Notes: a model not told the origin generated them from the letters alone. A DNA stretch of 64,000 nt from Tulasnella sp. 424 (GCA_019633425.1 WSUB01000003.1:127480-191479); one strand, 5' to 3'. Counted from the stretch's first letter, positions 33,839-46,422 are shown. Numbers and translations are program-made.

Positions 33839-34223
33839 TCACAGGGGGTCACTTTTTACCTTTCGGATCGTCACTGACCAAGATTCACAACCTGAGGTGA
33901 CAACGGTGGTTAATCCGGTGATGGAGGATAGGCCATACATCGGGCTGGGCACTTCGCACGCGATCCGGAACACGCCAGAGCAGAAAGAGGCTGTCTTGAT
34001 CACGTTCCCGCAGTCCGCTCAGCTTCCGGCACTTCACTCCTTCGCCGGAGTCACGAACCAGATATCAAACACGGAATCGCAGGAGCCTTGTTCGGTCGCA
34101 GAGACATTATTCGAGGCCCCACTGCCTTCCGCTGGAGGTGGCTGGGAGATAGACGAACAATCAGGACGTGTTTCGTGCACGCTAAGAGGACGTTGGGACC
34201 ATTATGCGGTGTTGTATTTCTAA
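33839..34223 (+). pseudogene. 3' fragment of F-box A
   Basis: Matches the last exon of F-box A1 from LFTFRIVTD through AIRNTPEQKEAVLITFPQSA to the same YAVLYF stop. No F-box or start is present. It is the left edge of duplication unit 2, not an independent gene. Confidence 0.88.
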
Positions 34224-34375
34224 GTAGTTAGTAAAACGTCATCAGTTCGAATCCTGTCCATCGAGTTATGCCGAGGACGGCAAACACGGCTGTGTCGTAG
34301 AGTTCGCGCGGTTCCTGTATCCCGAGTGCCGGCTTCGAGACCAACAACCTCCTAATCACTCCACGCACGCCACTC

Positions 34376-36060
34376 ATGGACACAGAGTAAGTTTCAAACC
34401 TTGTCACTCGTTTTATTTTGAAGCAATATTTCTTAGCATCGCGTGCCCATTTGGCGAGGACTCACTGGTGAATGTGATTGACTGTGACTCAGCAATCGCT
34501 CTCTACGAAGCAAATGGACATGACAACTATGACCCTGTGATTCTCCGAGTCAAGAGACGCAGGAATTCACTCCTTCCCGTATCCCGTCTTCACCGAGAGC
34601 TCCTGCACTCTGTCTTTCAACTCGCTTTGCCCAACCAGCGATTCGGGCCCAAGTACAAGGACCATCCTTTCCAATATTACGACGCCCTCTTCAAGATTCG
34701 CCAGGTTTCACATAGCTGGGACCGCGAGATGAGCACCACGCCGTTATTTTGGACGTTAACATCATCAGAGTTCTCGAGTCCTTTCCTAGAACTGGTTCTG
34801 GAACGGTCACATAATGCTGCATTGAACGTAGTGGCTGTTTCAAGCCAAGGGCTGAGTGATTATTGGAGGAGTGCAGAGGTATACTGGAGAGAAGCTGTGA
34901 AGGCTTACTTGACGCGGGTGATGGAGCGGGGGATTCGGGAGCTTCACGTGCGGGTCCCGACTGGCGAGAATCTGGATCCATATATTGTTGATCATCTTAA
35001 TCCAGGGATGAAGGTGCTATCACTCTATGGAGAAGGCCAGCTCACTTCCACGCGCCCTCTTCAGACCCCCCAGTTGGTGGACCTCCATCTCGTTGGATGC
35101 AGTCTACCCTGGAATCACATCCATAACCTTCGGCGGCTTTCCCTCAAGGAGGCCACCAGCCCAAACTTGGCGCAACTCGTCCAAATTTTACACTCCTCGC
35201 CAATGCTGCAAGAACTAAATCTTTCCCGCATCGCCCCTCCTCCAGAAGATGCATCGAACCAAGCTGTGATGCCACCAGACTCCATCATTCTTCACCACCT
35301 TTCGACAGTCAGCATACAAGATAGTCTCAACTTGGCTTCAGGCCTCTTATACCGCCTCTTTCCTTCGACTACATGCCATGCCTCAATTCATCAGCAATTG
35401 GACGGAGAGTTCGACATGTCTGGCTTCTGCCAGCAAGCAGGACGAATTTGTCTATCGGAGGGCCTTGTAGGACAAGTCATCGAGCCACGGCTGCACGTAT
35501 TGCCCCATGAACTGTCCCTTCAAATGGGTCCAGGTCGGCGGCTAAGAGTTTGCATACCCGGTTGGAGTGGAAGGGAGAGAAAGTCCATGACGCCGGGTAG
35601 GACTGAACTCGCCCGATTCTTCCTAGAAGGAGGCAAAGGAATATTATCAAAGGTATCGATATCTCGACTCCACCTACGCGTAGAATCGCGATCAGTCGTG
35701 GCTGAAGTACTTGCGATCACGCACGACTTCTTTCCGGAGATTGTCGAGTTGAACACCACGATCGACGAGGGGATGGACATGTTTGCGGTGCTGGCCGAGC
35801 CCATTAATGGAGAAGGAAACCCGGGATGGACCCTTCCCAAGCTTTCTGTACTGAATGTAAAGCTGCGTGGCGGAGGTGATCCGTACGACAGCGTCATAAC
35901 CATGGCCGAAAAGCGGATGCATGCAGCCGCGTTGTCGCCCTCAGCGTTGTCGGCGATCACAACTTTGAGGTTTGCTTATGGACGGGTCACAAGGGAGAGT
36001 CTTGAGAGCCTGGATAGGCTTGGTATCAAGTACGAGCTGGAGAGTGTCGCGGTCCTTTGA
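34376..36060 (+). CDS. F-box/LRR protein B2
   Basis: join(34376-34386, 34437-36060); 544 residues. Same architecture as B1: VSRLHRELLHSVFQLALPNQ, IRQVSHSWDREMSTTPLFWT, then leucine-rich stretches (LVDLHLVGCSLPWNHIHNLR). The acceptor used by B1 (CATTTAG) is CATTTGG here. An upstream TTCTTAG, at the place where B1 has TTCTTAA, gives an in-frame product with six extra codons (reading HIACPFG-like DIACPFGEDS). The main frame is otherwise fully open. Presumed substrate adaptor of an SCF ligase. Confidence 0.82.
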
Positions 36061-36238
36061 ATTGAAGCAGACTCATTTCATATTACTCGATTACGTGGCT
36101 TGTCGCTTTGTTCCCATACGGTTCTCTGTGTTCCTAGAAATACATCCTATCTTCTTAGTCGATCAAGCGATTATTGTACTCCGCGTTAATGATTTCAATG
36201 CCATTCCACCGGGAAGGCATTCGAATCGTTTCACTCAT

Positions 36239-36754
36239 TCTTCGGGAGGGCGCGCAGCCCCGTCCTGCGAGTGTAGAGTGTCTGAGTCTGGTTCTGCCTG
36301 ACTAGCGGAAGGCTATTGGCACCTAAATGCAAAACAAGACTGCTGACAAGACCCATCCACCCTACCATATCGGGTTCTGGGAATACAGCAGCTATATTTA
36401 TTCAGGAAGGAAATCATAGAAGCGGACATGCGGAGGATTCGGATGAGGGAGTGGGCCAGTGTCTTCAAAGGTTCAGAAAATCTAGGCATCGGGGGAAAAA
36501 GTTCGCCGCAACTACTGGCAGGGCTCAGTGCGCGCGGCGGAAAGTTTTCGTGAGGTACGAGGGTTCATCTGCTCAGGAAATCAGAGGCTCAGCGGAGTTA
36601 GATCCGTCGATACTTGAGGATTCGAGGAACAGCCAATGAGATGGACAGAATATTCCACCCAGCCCGCCACACCAACGGCCAATCAGACGTCGTATTTCCC
36701 TAGGAACCGCACGCTGTCAAGCTAGCCCTCCTGTGCGGCTAATATAAGAGAACT
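36239..36754. other. No gene seen
   Basis: A 107-codon frame at 36316-36639 has no recognisable motif and low-quality composition. It sits between the F-box duplication and the kinase-derived segment. Confidence 0.4.
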
Positions 36755-37195
36755 CCATCCCCTGACAAAGCTGAGGTTTATCCATCGAAATGTATGAACG
36801 ATAGAGATTTCGTCATTCCTGGACGAGCGGTCTTACGGTGGTTTGCACAAGTGTTTTCACCTCGCCCGGCCCCACCTGCCTAAAGAGACGCCATGGATCC
36901 CTTTTTGGGAGTAATTAAGGTGTTCTCCTACCCAATTAGGCCGGTGGCACCGGGGCGATGCGATTCCCGAGGGTGAAAACACTTGTGCAAACCACTGTAA
37001 TTATTTGGCCATATTGACCCGTTCCATGTTGCATGCTCATACTCAACCACAGGTCCACAGCCAAGTCACACGAGAACACTAGGACACACCTTGGCTCAGA
37101 TCCAAAAGTCGCTTTTTCAACCAGGTCGACGGTTAGAGTATTCCGAAATAGCTGAGGAACTCGTGAGGACCTTGGAAGTTCTTGAGCGGCCCTCG

Positions 37196-37200
<5 letters not shown>
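36755..37200 (+). repeat. TKL-kinase segment, copy 3 (5' region only), interrupted by a MITE
   Basis: 36755-36835 and 37000-37200 match, in inverted orientation, the upstream region and first codons of the TKL kinase copies (7750-7960 and 22430-22620). Shared strings are CATCCCCTGACA, CATTCCTGGACGAGCG-type, TTGCATGCTCATACTCAACC and CAACCAGGTCGACGGTTAGA. The kinase ATG itself is deleted. Homology ends at CGGCCCTCGATGTC, where PKC-related coding begins. Confidence 0.82.
36836..36997. mobile_element. Miniature inverted-repeat element (Tc1/mariner-like MITE)
   Basis: 162 bp with terminal inverted repeats of about 26 bases: left CGGTGGTTTGCACAAGTG..., right end reverse complement CAGTGGTTTGCACAAGTG..., both continuing TTTTCACC. 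Each end is flanked by TA (36834-36835 and 36998-36999), a TA target duplication. No coding capacity. The site is empty in the two other copies of the kinase segment. Confidence 0.88.
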
Positions 37201-38582
<1,382 letters not shown>

Positions 38583-39767
38583 CACGCAAGCGACCCTTTG
38601 CGTTGACGTCCTTATGGCACTGTGATGCTACCTTCGCTTTCGACGTTCTTCACGCTATCTACCAAGCCGTGCGCCCATACACTATCAGCTCCGGCTGGTA
38701 CTGAATTTTTTTGGATAGACAATGAATTCGGGTTTGAATCGAGACACCTTGGACATACATCCAGTGTCGTGACTAAGCGTACAGAAACTTAAAGAATAAA
38801 GTTACGAGTCTCCATCTCTTGCGCCACACCACCAAATCAGCCATTGGCTTAGGCAACTAAAAATGCGATTGTACGTTACCGCCACTTCTAGGAAGAGGTC
38901 GTCGGGTAGCCACCATCTTCATCCAGGCGCTCAAGCGCTGGCAAGAGAGCGATGGCATCCACGGTGATAAGGGTGCTTCATTATCACAACAACAGGACCC
39001 CCGATAATACTAATAGGGGTCTGATCCCGGTTCGGACAAAATTTTGGCTTTTGGGGGCGAAATGTCAGATTATTTTTTTTGGACAGAACGCGGCCATCGG
39101 CCGCAAGGGGGGAATGATAATGATTGTCGGACTGTAGGATTCGGAGTTAGCGGCTTTCGTGCAAATCTGTCGGACTCACCAAAATCCGTCGCTTTGAGGA
39201 ATATTGTCCCTCAGGTTTAGATAGCCGATGTCACAGCAAACTCGAACACAAACCCCCCGAACTGTTATCCATCCTCGCTGTCGACTTTTCTCACAGTTGA
39301 ATCAGGTGTTTGTTATCAGACTGATTCCAAAAGTCACACGGTCACCTCGATGTATCGCGCGCGGCGCGCGCTCCAGTTACTGCGTCCCGCGGGTGACCCG
39401 TGCAAACTGGGACTACCAGATGGGCAGCAGCAAAATGCAATTTGTGTCTTGGCTAGCAGTTCTGAATTTGACGATCGGTATGTTTACCAACGGGCCGCAC
39501 ATTCGCCTGAATACTCGTTTTCCGCCGTGCGCGGACTAGACTGCGGATGAGTTGCGGGAGCAATCGGGTTTTGTATGTAAGCCGCCGGCTGCAGCACGGA
39601 TAGGTAAGCGTTGGAATGTAGACCGGCTCCCTACCAGTCCCGGTTCCTACAAGGGGTAGAGAACCAGTCTACGTTACAACCAAGATCGATTTTTCAACCC
39701 AGTAACACCTCGTAGAGCGTTCCTCGTGGGATTTCATTTGACTTGCTGTCTCGCAAAAACCTCCTCC
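38583..39767. other. Intergenic with a duplicated NCS2 tail
   Basis: Holds the repeat at 38800-38935. Otherwise short frames only. 39640-39767 is the promoter side of F-box A2. Confidence 0.4.
38800..38935. repeat. Dispersed copy of the NCS2 3' end
   Basis: Matches 43230-43365: TCTCCATCTCTTGCGCC..., ATTAGCCATTG-type, GCCACCATCTTCATCCAG. It covers the last codons, stop and 3' flank of the NCS2 gene. Confidence 0.75.
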
Positions 39768-41358
39768 ATGCCCTTCAATTCACTTCCCGATGATATCCTA
39801 CTTCAGCTCTTTACCAGCTTGGACTTCCGTTCGACGATTTCCCTAAGACAAGTAAGTGTGGGGGTCCAAACGTATTGTAGGTCTGTAATCAGCTAATACT
39901 GTCGTTTGTGATAGACCTGTCGGCGGTGTTATGAGATGTCGAAAGCCAAGGCAGTTTGGCTCGATTCCTTCCGCTGGCTTACCAGGGATTCCGAGGACTG
40001 GAGAGCCTTGTTAAATGACTCCCCAGCTTCCCGCTCCAGCCAATACCTCGAAGACGTGGTCACAAAGATGGTACGATTCGAAACCAACTGGAACAATGGT
40101 CAACTCCGAGGCTTCCGCCGCTTCCTGGAGCCTGCAGGTTGGGTGGCCGCCCTCGTCCCTGGCGGTCGGTGGTTTCTCGCCTCTTTCGACAGAAGTCTAG
40201 GAACATTGGTATATTATGACCTCGATAGTCGGGTCTCGGAGATGAAGAGTCGAGTACTGGTCGAGCATCATCAAGAGGGTTGGACAATTTGGACGATGGA
40301 CTTCACTGTTGACCCAACTGCTGCACGTTTCGAATTCGATCTAGCTCTTGAATTGGCGACTGACGGTAAGAGAGTCACTTGAGGGGAAACCTTGCCCAAG
40401 GATAACACTTTTGTCTTTCAGATCAGCTCTGGAGGCAAGCTTCTGGACCTCGAAAAATAGCTATCTGGAGGGTCAAATTAAACCACAACGATGAACTTGT
40501 CGCAGAGCCCACGTGCTCATTTAATGTATTCCGTGCGAGTACATTCTTGTCTCCCATCTCATTGCAAGGGGATTTTCTACTCAGGACTTCAAATGGGCCC
40601 TCAAACTTACCCGTGTATGCGGTACACCGGTGGAGGGGACTGGGGGATGGAGTTGTTTCCCATAGTCTCCTTCTTCCTCAGGCGAAACAGATTGTGAGTG
40701 TCCCCCAGTTTGTTGGTGAGCATCTTCTGAACAACAACCCCAGCCTCAAAGTGGCGCCAGGCTACTCCCTGATGGACGCATCGTCAGTATCTTCATCGAC
40801 AGAGTGGAGCTTCACGCGCACGTCAAGGAATGCTGGGAAGAAGGTCCCTTCATTCCCCGAGACATGCCTCGAGTACCTCCTCAATGGGTGTTCGAGTATA
40901 AGCCGCCAATTTACCGGCTTCAATTCAGTGCCTCCCGTTTGATGTACTATCCGAAGTTTAACTCGGTGGTTTTCTCCCTCCATAACGCGGAGTCACTTTT
41001 TACCTTTCGGATCGTCACGGACCAAGATTCACTCCCTGAGGTGACAACGATGGTCTACGGGCTGATGGAGGATAGGGAATACATCGGGCTGAGTACTTCG
41101 CACGCGATCCGGAACAGGCCAGGCCGCAAAGAGGCTGTCTTGGTCACGTTCCCGGGGTCCGCTCAGCTTCACTCCTTCGCCGGAGTCACGAACCAAACAT
41201 CAAACGCGGAATCGCGGGAGCCTCATTCGGTCACTGAGACATTATTCAAAACCCCACTGCCTTCCGGTGGAGGTAGCTGGGAGGTAGAGGAGCGATCAGG
41301 GCGTGTTTTGTGCACACTGAACGACGGTCGAGACTATTATGCGGTGTTATATATTTAA
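39768..41358 (+). CDS. F-box protein A2
   Basis: join(39768-39851, 39915-40365, 40422-40693, 40744-41358); 473 residues. Exon layout equals A1: the first two exons have the same lengths (84 and 451 nt), the third is 12 nt shorter and the last 27 nt shorter. The F-box reads MPFNSLPDDILLQLFTSLDF with STISLRQ | TCRRC across intron 1. The body follows A1 closely (SKAKAVWLDSFRWLTRDSED; VPGGRWFLASFDRSLGTLVY; IVSIFIDRVELHA). Differences are scattered through all exons, so this is an older paralogue than the A1 3' fragment at 33839. Presumed SCF adaptor; target unknown. Confidence 0.85.
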
Positions 41359-41429
41359 ACAGTTAGGAAAACGACACCGACTCCAACGCCTACTCCTAGT
41401 TGTTGTTCCCCCCTCCTTGACGCTTGCTT

Positions 41430-42965
41430 TCATCTAGTGCTCCCATGATGACATCTCGCTCCAAACATATCTTTCGGTAACCCATCAGTTGCATCGTCCG
41501 TGATCGTACCACTACCCAAGAAACCCACCCAATGCAGTAACATGTCGAGGAGGACTCGTATGGCGCCTCTAGTTGCCTCTATACTTTCTGGAGGAGCCTC
41601 TGTCTTTAGTCCCTCGGTTGGGATAATGTGGGCCTCGCTCGTGAAGCAGATCCAGTCGCCTTCACCATTGGATGACGGTGAATGCTTGAGCATGCCGAAA
41701 ACCCACTCAAACCCGTTGGCCAAGACAAACGGGATGCTTCTAGAAGTAAGGGATCAGATCTGAGGGTTCAACTCGTGCTTAAAGGAGAACTTACCGTGGG
41801 GTTTGCCCATGCGGTTTAGATCGTCTTCCACTGAAAAGTAGACGGATAAGCAACCTAGGAGGCGTATTGTAACCGCTGTGAAGAGCTTACGCAACAATTG
41901 TCTGGGCGATGACTTGAGGGAGGGCATCAACTAGCTCCTTATCCTTCGATCGACATCGTTTGGCCTCAATTAGAGTCATTAAGGCGCGTTGGACGTCTTC
42001 GTTTACCCCAAGGCTGGTACGGTCGGCTCTCAGCCCGGTGAGGTCTTTGAAACTGGCTGAAGTCGCGGTCATGTTCAGAGCACTCATAACGTGGATTAGA
42101 TGCACATACTCTCGAAAAGTTTTTTAGTCGCTGAATTCAAGTCGCCCCATCTGGAAGAATAAGCTATCGCGAAATCCGTGCTGCCGCTCAGTGCGGTTAG
42201 CTGGTCGAGACTCTCGTCGGCTAGAACTTCTGGTTCGTCGGCACCATTTGATATCAGGAGCTCGGGGCAAATGAACGGTTTTCCTGGGCCTCCGTGATGA
42301 AAGGATACTCGGCGAGCAAGTTTCAGTGTGCCCTGAAGGCATATGTTGATTATGATTCGGGCTCCGGCCTCGGTCTAGATCGACGGTTAGTTGGCAACCA
42401 ATAGCGTCAGGGCAGTCGCTACTCCACGAACTTACATGGTAATTTAGACTGTCATGCCACTCTTCCATGTCACAGCGAGTTTCTTCGGCGATTGTGTTGG
42501 CAGTTCCGCGGTAGGAATCCTCGTTCGCCCGTTCCACAAGCAGCTTCGCCCGCAACACATCGACCTTGACCTTCTTTACTTCCTTCTTCACCCCAATTGC
42601 AGGCATGTCAGCCCATGTCATCTTTGAGAACTGTTTTCCCTGTTACCATCGGAATAGCTCAGCAAACTTAGCCTCGATTCGGTGTAAATAGTGTCGCCCA
42701 CCTTCAGTTCTATATCACCGAGCAGGTCAGTCAGTTTAGAGATTTCACCCATGGTGGAGATGAGGCCAGTGTGTGTATCTTGGATGACCTTCTCGTCCAT
42801 TTTTCGTATAACTTCCTCCATCGACGATAACAGCCTAGTTGTATCTTGAAGCTTCGTCTTCACCTTCGCCGCCCATTCTTGAATGTCCACCATCGCCGTA
42901 TTTCCTTCTGAGGATGAAGACGGGACCATCCCCATATCTATGCTAGGCGTTGGAGGGGTATTCAT
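41430..42965 (-). CDS. PD-(D/E)XK nuclease-like fungal protein with coiled-coil N-terminus
   Basis: Minus-strand exons 42965-42702, 42639-42436, 42374-42110, 42056-41891, 41830-41795, 41739-41430; 414 residues, phases consistent. The N-terminal part is helical and heptad-like (EWAAKVKTKLQDTTRLLSSM; LISTMGEISKLTDLLGDIEL). The C-terminal part shows the nuclease-fold order: a helix with Glu (TEAGARIIINICLQ), a strand with Asp (LSGSTDFAIAYSS), the E-x-K strand (LMTLIEAKRC), then LVDALPQVIAQTIVA. In Agaricomycete proteins of this type the pattern '...sG..DF...', '..iEaK' and '..l.qaiaq' marks a PD-(D/E)XK-like core. The end is NGFEWVFGMLKHSP and a domain-closing helix. Role unknown: such proteins are many and variable in these fungi. 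Whether it cuts DNA is not shown. Confidence 0.6.
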
Positions 42966-43318
42966 GGTGATATATGGGGGGTCTTGTCGGGGTTCAGTTG
43001 TTGCTGGGGGGACGGGTTGTGAGAATGTTCGGGTGGCGGAGCTGAGACGCGTACTGGTGGGGTAAAAAATCAACTTTCAGGGATGTCGTTCCGACGACGG
43101 ACAGTGAGTTACTCGAGAAACATAAATCCAACTACTTCAGTACAATAAATAGCGCAAGTCCCCTCTATAGATTTTGTGATCGGGCGAAGACCTCGCGTTC
43201 GACGACTGACGGTAAATGTGGCGCCCTTCAACTTCTCCCATCTCTTGCACCGCACCACCAAGATTAGCCATTGACCTAAGTATGTACATGAAAATGTGGT
43301 TGTATATTGCCACCGCTT

Positions 43319-45130
43319 CTAGGACGAGCTCGTCGGGAGGCCACCATCTTCATCCAGCAAGAACTCCTTGATACTATCTCTTGCCCGCGCCCTGCCCTCC
43401 GGGGAGAGGATTCCAGTCGAGCTTTGATGTGCTTGCTGGGCGCTCCCAGATCCGAGTCCCACCCAGCTCGGCATGATGATTTCTTCAACGTCCACTCCAC
43501 GACTCCTTGTACTTCGACTCCTCCAAGAAGTATGGCAAGGGTAGCACAGCCGTCCCTCGAATTCTGATACCTCGCCTTCAGTTGTCGGAGCTGTAGCTTC
43601 ATTTGCTGGGTTTGCTGCGAATGATCGTATGGAAATCCCGGCCTTCCAATCCTGAACTCCTGTTTGTGCTGGTCTTTACAGTATGGAATGAGTTTGACTT
43701 CCAGTAGAAGCAATCGAGGAGGCATACCGTTGACACATGGGGCAGATAGCGCTCGATCCACCTTTAGGTTCCAACTTTTCACAAGTCTTCGCAATTGCAG
43801 AGACTGTCGATGGAAAGTCTTTCTCCAAACCGATAATGAAGTCTAAAACAGTGAGAGTCGCGACTGTTAGCGGAACGTCTGCGTGTTCACAGGGCAGTTA
43901 TTCTTACCTCTCGTCAGGCGTTGAATCGTGCTCTGTTCTCCTCTTACGTTCCCGCTTGAGACGTACCCTTCGTTCATCCGTGGAACGACTTCCAACCTTC
44001 TCCACCACATCCATGCTGCACATTCCTTCATACCAACTTCTCTCAGTGGTCGACACACCCTCACACCTTGCCATACTTCTTCCCGCTCTTCTTTGACGTT
44101 GAAACCACCTCCTTGGGATATTCCTGAGATGAGCGAAACGGACAGCGACGTCAAAGACGTGCCCAAGAGCACGTGTGTAGATGAGGTAGCGAGGGCTAAA
44201 TGCTGGAGAAGGAGGCGTGTTAGGAGTGCGATGGAATATTGGACCGCGGTTGTAGTTGGTTGTGCGGCAAGGAAGGTTCTGAGGCGGTCAACCGATGTTG
44301 TTGACGATGATGCAGAGCCACGCCTGAGGTCTGAATCAATGAATGTTTTAGCCGATAAGAGTACCTTATCGTCCATTGACACCTACCGAACGAAGGCAAG
44401 GCTAGGACTGCCGAGGTTGCTGCGTCCGGCGCCAGGCCTTGTTTTATCCACCACTCAGTATCGAACGCGTCTTCTAGGCGGGCGATAATGAGTTCAAATT
44501 CTGGGTAGCGAGCCACTATTCGTCGGACTTCCTCGACCCGTTCCGAGGTCTAATGGACGCTCTCAATTAATATTCGGGTGATCTGGAGAGACGGTTGAAG
44601 CAAACGCACATTTTCGTAAGCGGAGCATTGCTCGACATAAGCTACCCTTATCTTCTTCCACACCGATGGCCTCCGCTTGCCCTCAGCGCCTGACTTCCGC
44701 TCATCAGAGACAGCATTCTCGTCTGCATCCTCGATATATCGTCGAGCCACCATGTCTAGTAGTATGGCTGAACCTATTCCCCCAGAGAAGCCGAGCAATA
44801 GGTTTCCTTCTGCATCTTGAGATGATCCGGCCTGTTGCGTTGGAGCCTTGCTCCTCCGTTGACCCGACGGATTCAGGAGCTGAGCAAGGGCTCGTCGAAA
44901 CTTCAAGTCTACTGTTGGATAGAAACATGACCTATGAGACAGCACAAAGCTCAGTACAACACGCACCAGCCACAAATGTTAGACTCGTACTTGCAGTATA
45001 CGCAATGCCTAATAATAATCTGTCCCTTGGCAGTTTTGCACCGAAGGCAGTTGGAGTCGCGGTCATGCTTCTTCCTCCTGGGCATCAATTCGTCCTTTGC
45101 CGTATCTTCAACGTTTGCGCATGTCGCCAT
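43319..45130 (-). CDS. NCS2: Cytoplasmic tRNA 2-thiolation protein 2
   Basis: Starts ATG 45130 (MATCANVEDTAKDELMPRRK). Exons include 45130-44991, 44931-44610, one starting at 44549, one starting with DLRRGSASSSTTS, one ending ICPMCQ, and the last ending TSSS at TAG 43319-43321. N-terminal CLRC and CVYC with the PP-loop-like GFSGGIGSAILLDM (degenerate, as usual for Ncs2/CTU2). The middle block AAWMWWRRLEVVPRM is followed by STIQRLTR and DFIIGLEKDFPSTVSAIAKT, then C-terminal CPMC and CYPC. Ncs2 with Ncs6 adds the 2-thio group to wobble uridine in cytosolic tRNAs. It shares a 159-bp intergenic region with the divergent mitochondrial S12 gene. Its last bases occur again at 38800-38935. Confidence 0.9.
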
Positions 45131-45289
45131 GGTCTATCCAGTTCTCCACTAGATGAATTCTCCTATGACTCGAGGAAAGGCAGGAAGTGGTGGAGGTTGG
45201 TCACGCTTGTCAGTGTTTGGCTTGGGGTCCAAATGTTCACTTTTTGACCGATACACAGCACTCGACCATTCACTCATTCAGCCCGCCTA
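45131..45289. promoter_or_regulatory. Short divergent promoter between NCS2 and mitochondrial uS12
   Basis: Only 159 bases separate the two start codons, so core promoter elements must be shared or interleaved. No specific motif identified. Confidence 0.55.
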
Positions 45290-45997
45290 ATGAGTGCCAT
45301 CCTGCGTTCAATAGCTTCGGCATCGCGCCCAGCACTTCGAACATCTTTTGTTCCTCATCAAGCTCCCGCCACTTCTCGGTCCCTGTGGTCAGCAAGCCGT
45401 CTTCACGTGCCGCCATCATGCACTCCGTATCCTTCTATCCGACCTACGCTTCCTAATCCCCAACCCAACTCCCTTCGCCAATTTCACGCGACACCTTCGG
45501 CCAAGGCCACTTTGAATCAAGTCCAGCGTGGAGCTCGCAAGCGCGTCAAACGGAAGACTAAAGCACCCGCTCTGACTGGCTGCCAACAACGCAAGGGCGT
45601 TATTACCTACATTGGTATCAAGAAGCCCAAGAAACCCAACTCGGCTGAGCGAAAGATTGCCAAGGTCAAACTGACGAATGGGTTCCACGTTACGGCGTAC
45701 ATCATGGGAGAGGGACACAACTTGCAGGAACACGGTGTGGTACTTTTGAGAGGAGGCAGAACTCAGGATCTTGGTCTCAAGTGAGTGATTTGGCTTGCTA
45801 CGTAGCTATTATGGGCATATCTGACCCTCGCACAGGTACAAAGTCGTTCGCGGTGCCCACGACTTTTCCGGAGTAGCCGGCAGGAGGACGAGTCGTAGCA
45901 AATATGGAGGTATGTCACTCAGTTCCCCCTCAATGATTTGTTGCGGATACTCATATATGAATTTAAATTAATAGCTAAGAAACCAAAGTCGAACTGA
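45290..45997 (+). CDS. MRPS12: Mitochondrial small ribosomal subunit protein uS12m
   Basis: join(45290-45780, 45836-45909, 45975-45997); 195 residues. The S12 core is unmistakable: [96 protein letters not shown], end KYGAKKPKSN. The [10 protein letters not shown] loop and LqEH..VL.rGGr.qDLpg segment form the decoding-centre side of the protein. The first 70 residues are Ser/Arg/Pro-rich without acidic residues, as expected for a mitochondrial presequence. Divergent from NCS2. Confidence 0.95.
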
Positions 45998-46422
45998 TCA
46001 TGGCCTCTTGGCTCCGTGGGGTGGCAAGAAATCCAACTCTCCGCACTTCATCCCGCTTGCCAGATTTGTTGCTACTGCATGGTGGCGTATTTGCTTTACT
46101 ACATATCGCTATATATAAATCAGCTGGCATGCCATCGTTATGCTCGTGCACGGACCGCTGACGACGATACGTGGGGACTTGGAATCGTACATTGCGGACC
46201 TTTTTGGCAGTGCTTGAAGGCGTCGAAGGACGATTGGTTGTGATAGCAAGAATTTATCTTCCATAATTAAGATCATGCCGTCATAACTTTCTCTTTGCTT
46301 TCGCGTTTTTCCTTTCGCGTCGCGTCATCAAAGTCGAAAATATGGGCTAGGGACTAGCTTGGCCGTGTTTGCGTGTTGTGGCTCAAAAAGTTCGCGGTCA
46401 GAAACTTCCCTCCCCTTCTCTC
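45998..46422. other. Intergenic
   Basis: 3' flank of the S12 gene and promoter side of bL35m. An AT-rich patch lies at 46100-46130. Nothing else seen. Confidence 0.4.

Larger units (their letters stand above)
33839..36238. repeat. F-box tandem duplication, unit 2
   Basis: Repeats unit 1 in the same order: A1 3' end, spacer, complete F-box/LRR gene, 3' flank ending TCGTTTCACTCAT. Shorter than unit 1 mainly because unit 1 carries the gap and its repeated flank. Confidence 0.9.

Noticed and set aside
31655..34270. tRNA T-arm-like strings (CAGTTCAAATCCTG near 31665 and CAGTTCGAATCCTG near 34242)
   Set aside because: No anticodon arm or acceptor pairing around them. They are the 3' flank of the duplicated F-box A end.
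36316..36639. 107-codon plus-strand frame
   Set aside because: No motif, no intron support and no copy elsewhere to test conservation.
36970..36999. Inverted repeat considered as a transcription terminator
   Set aside because: The repeat pairs with 36836-36863 over 100 bases away and has TA on both sides, which fits a transposable element better.
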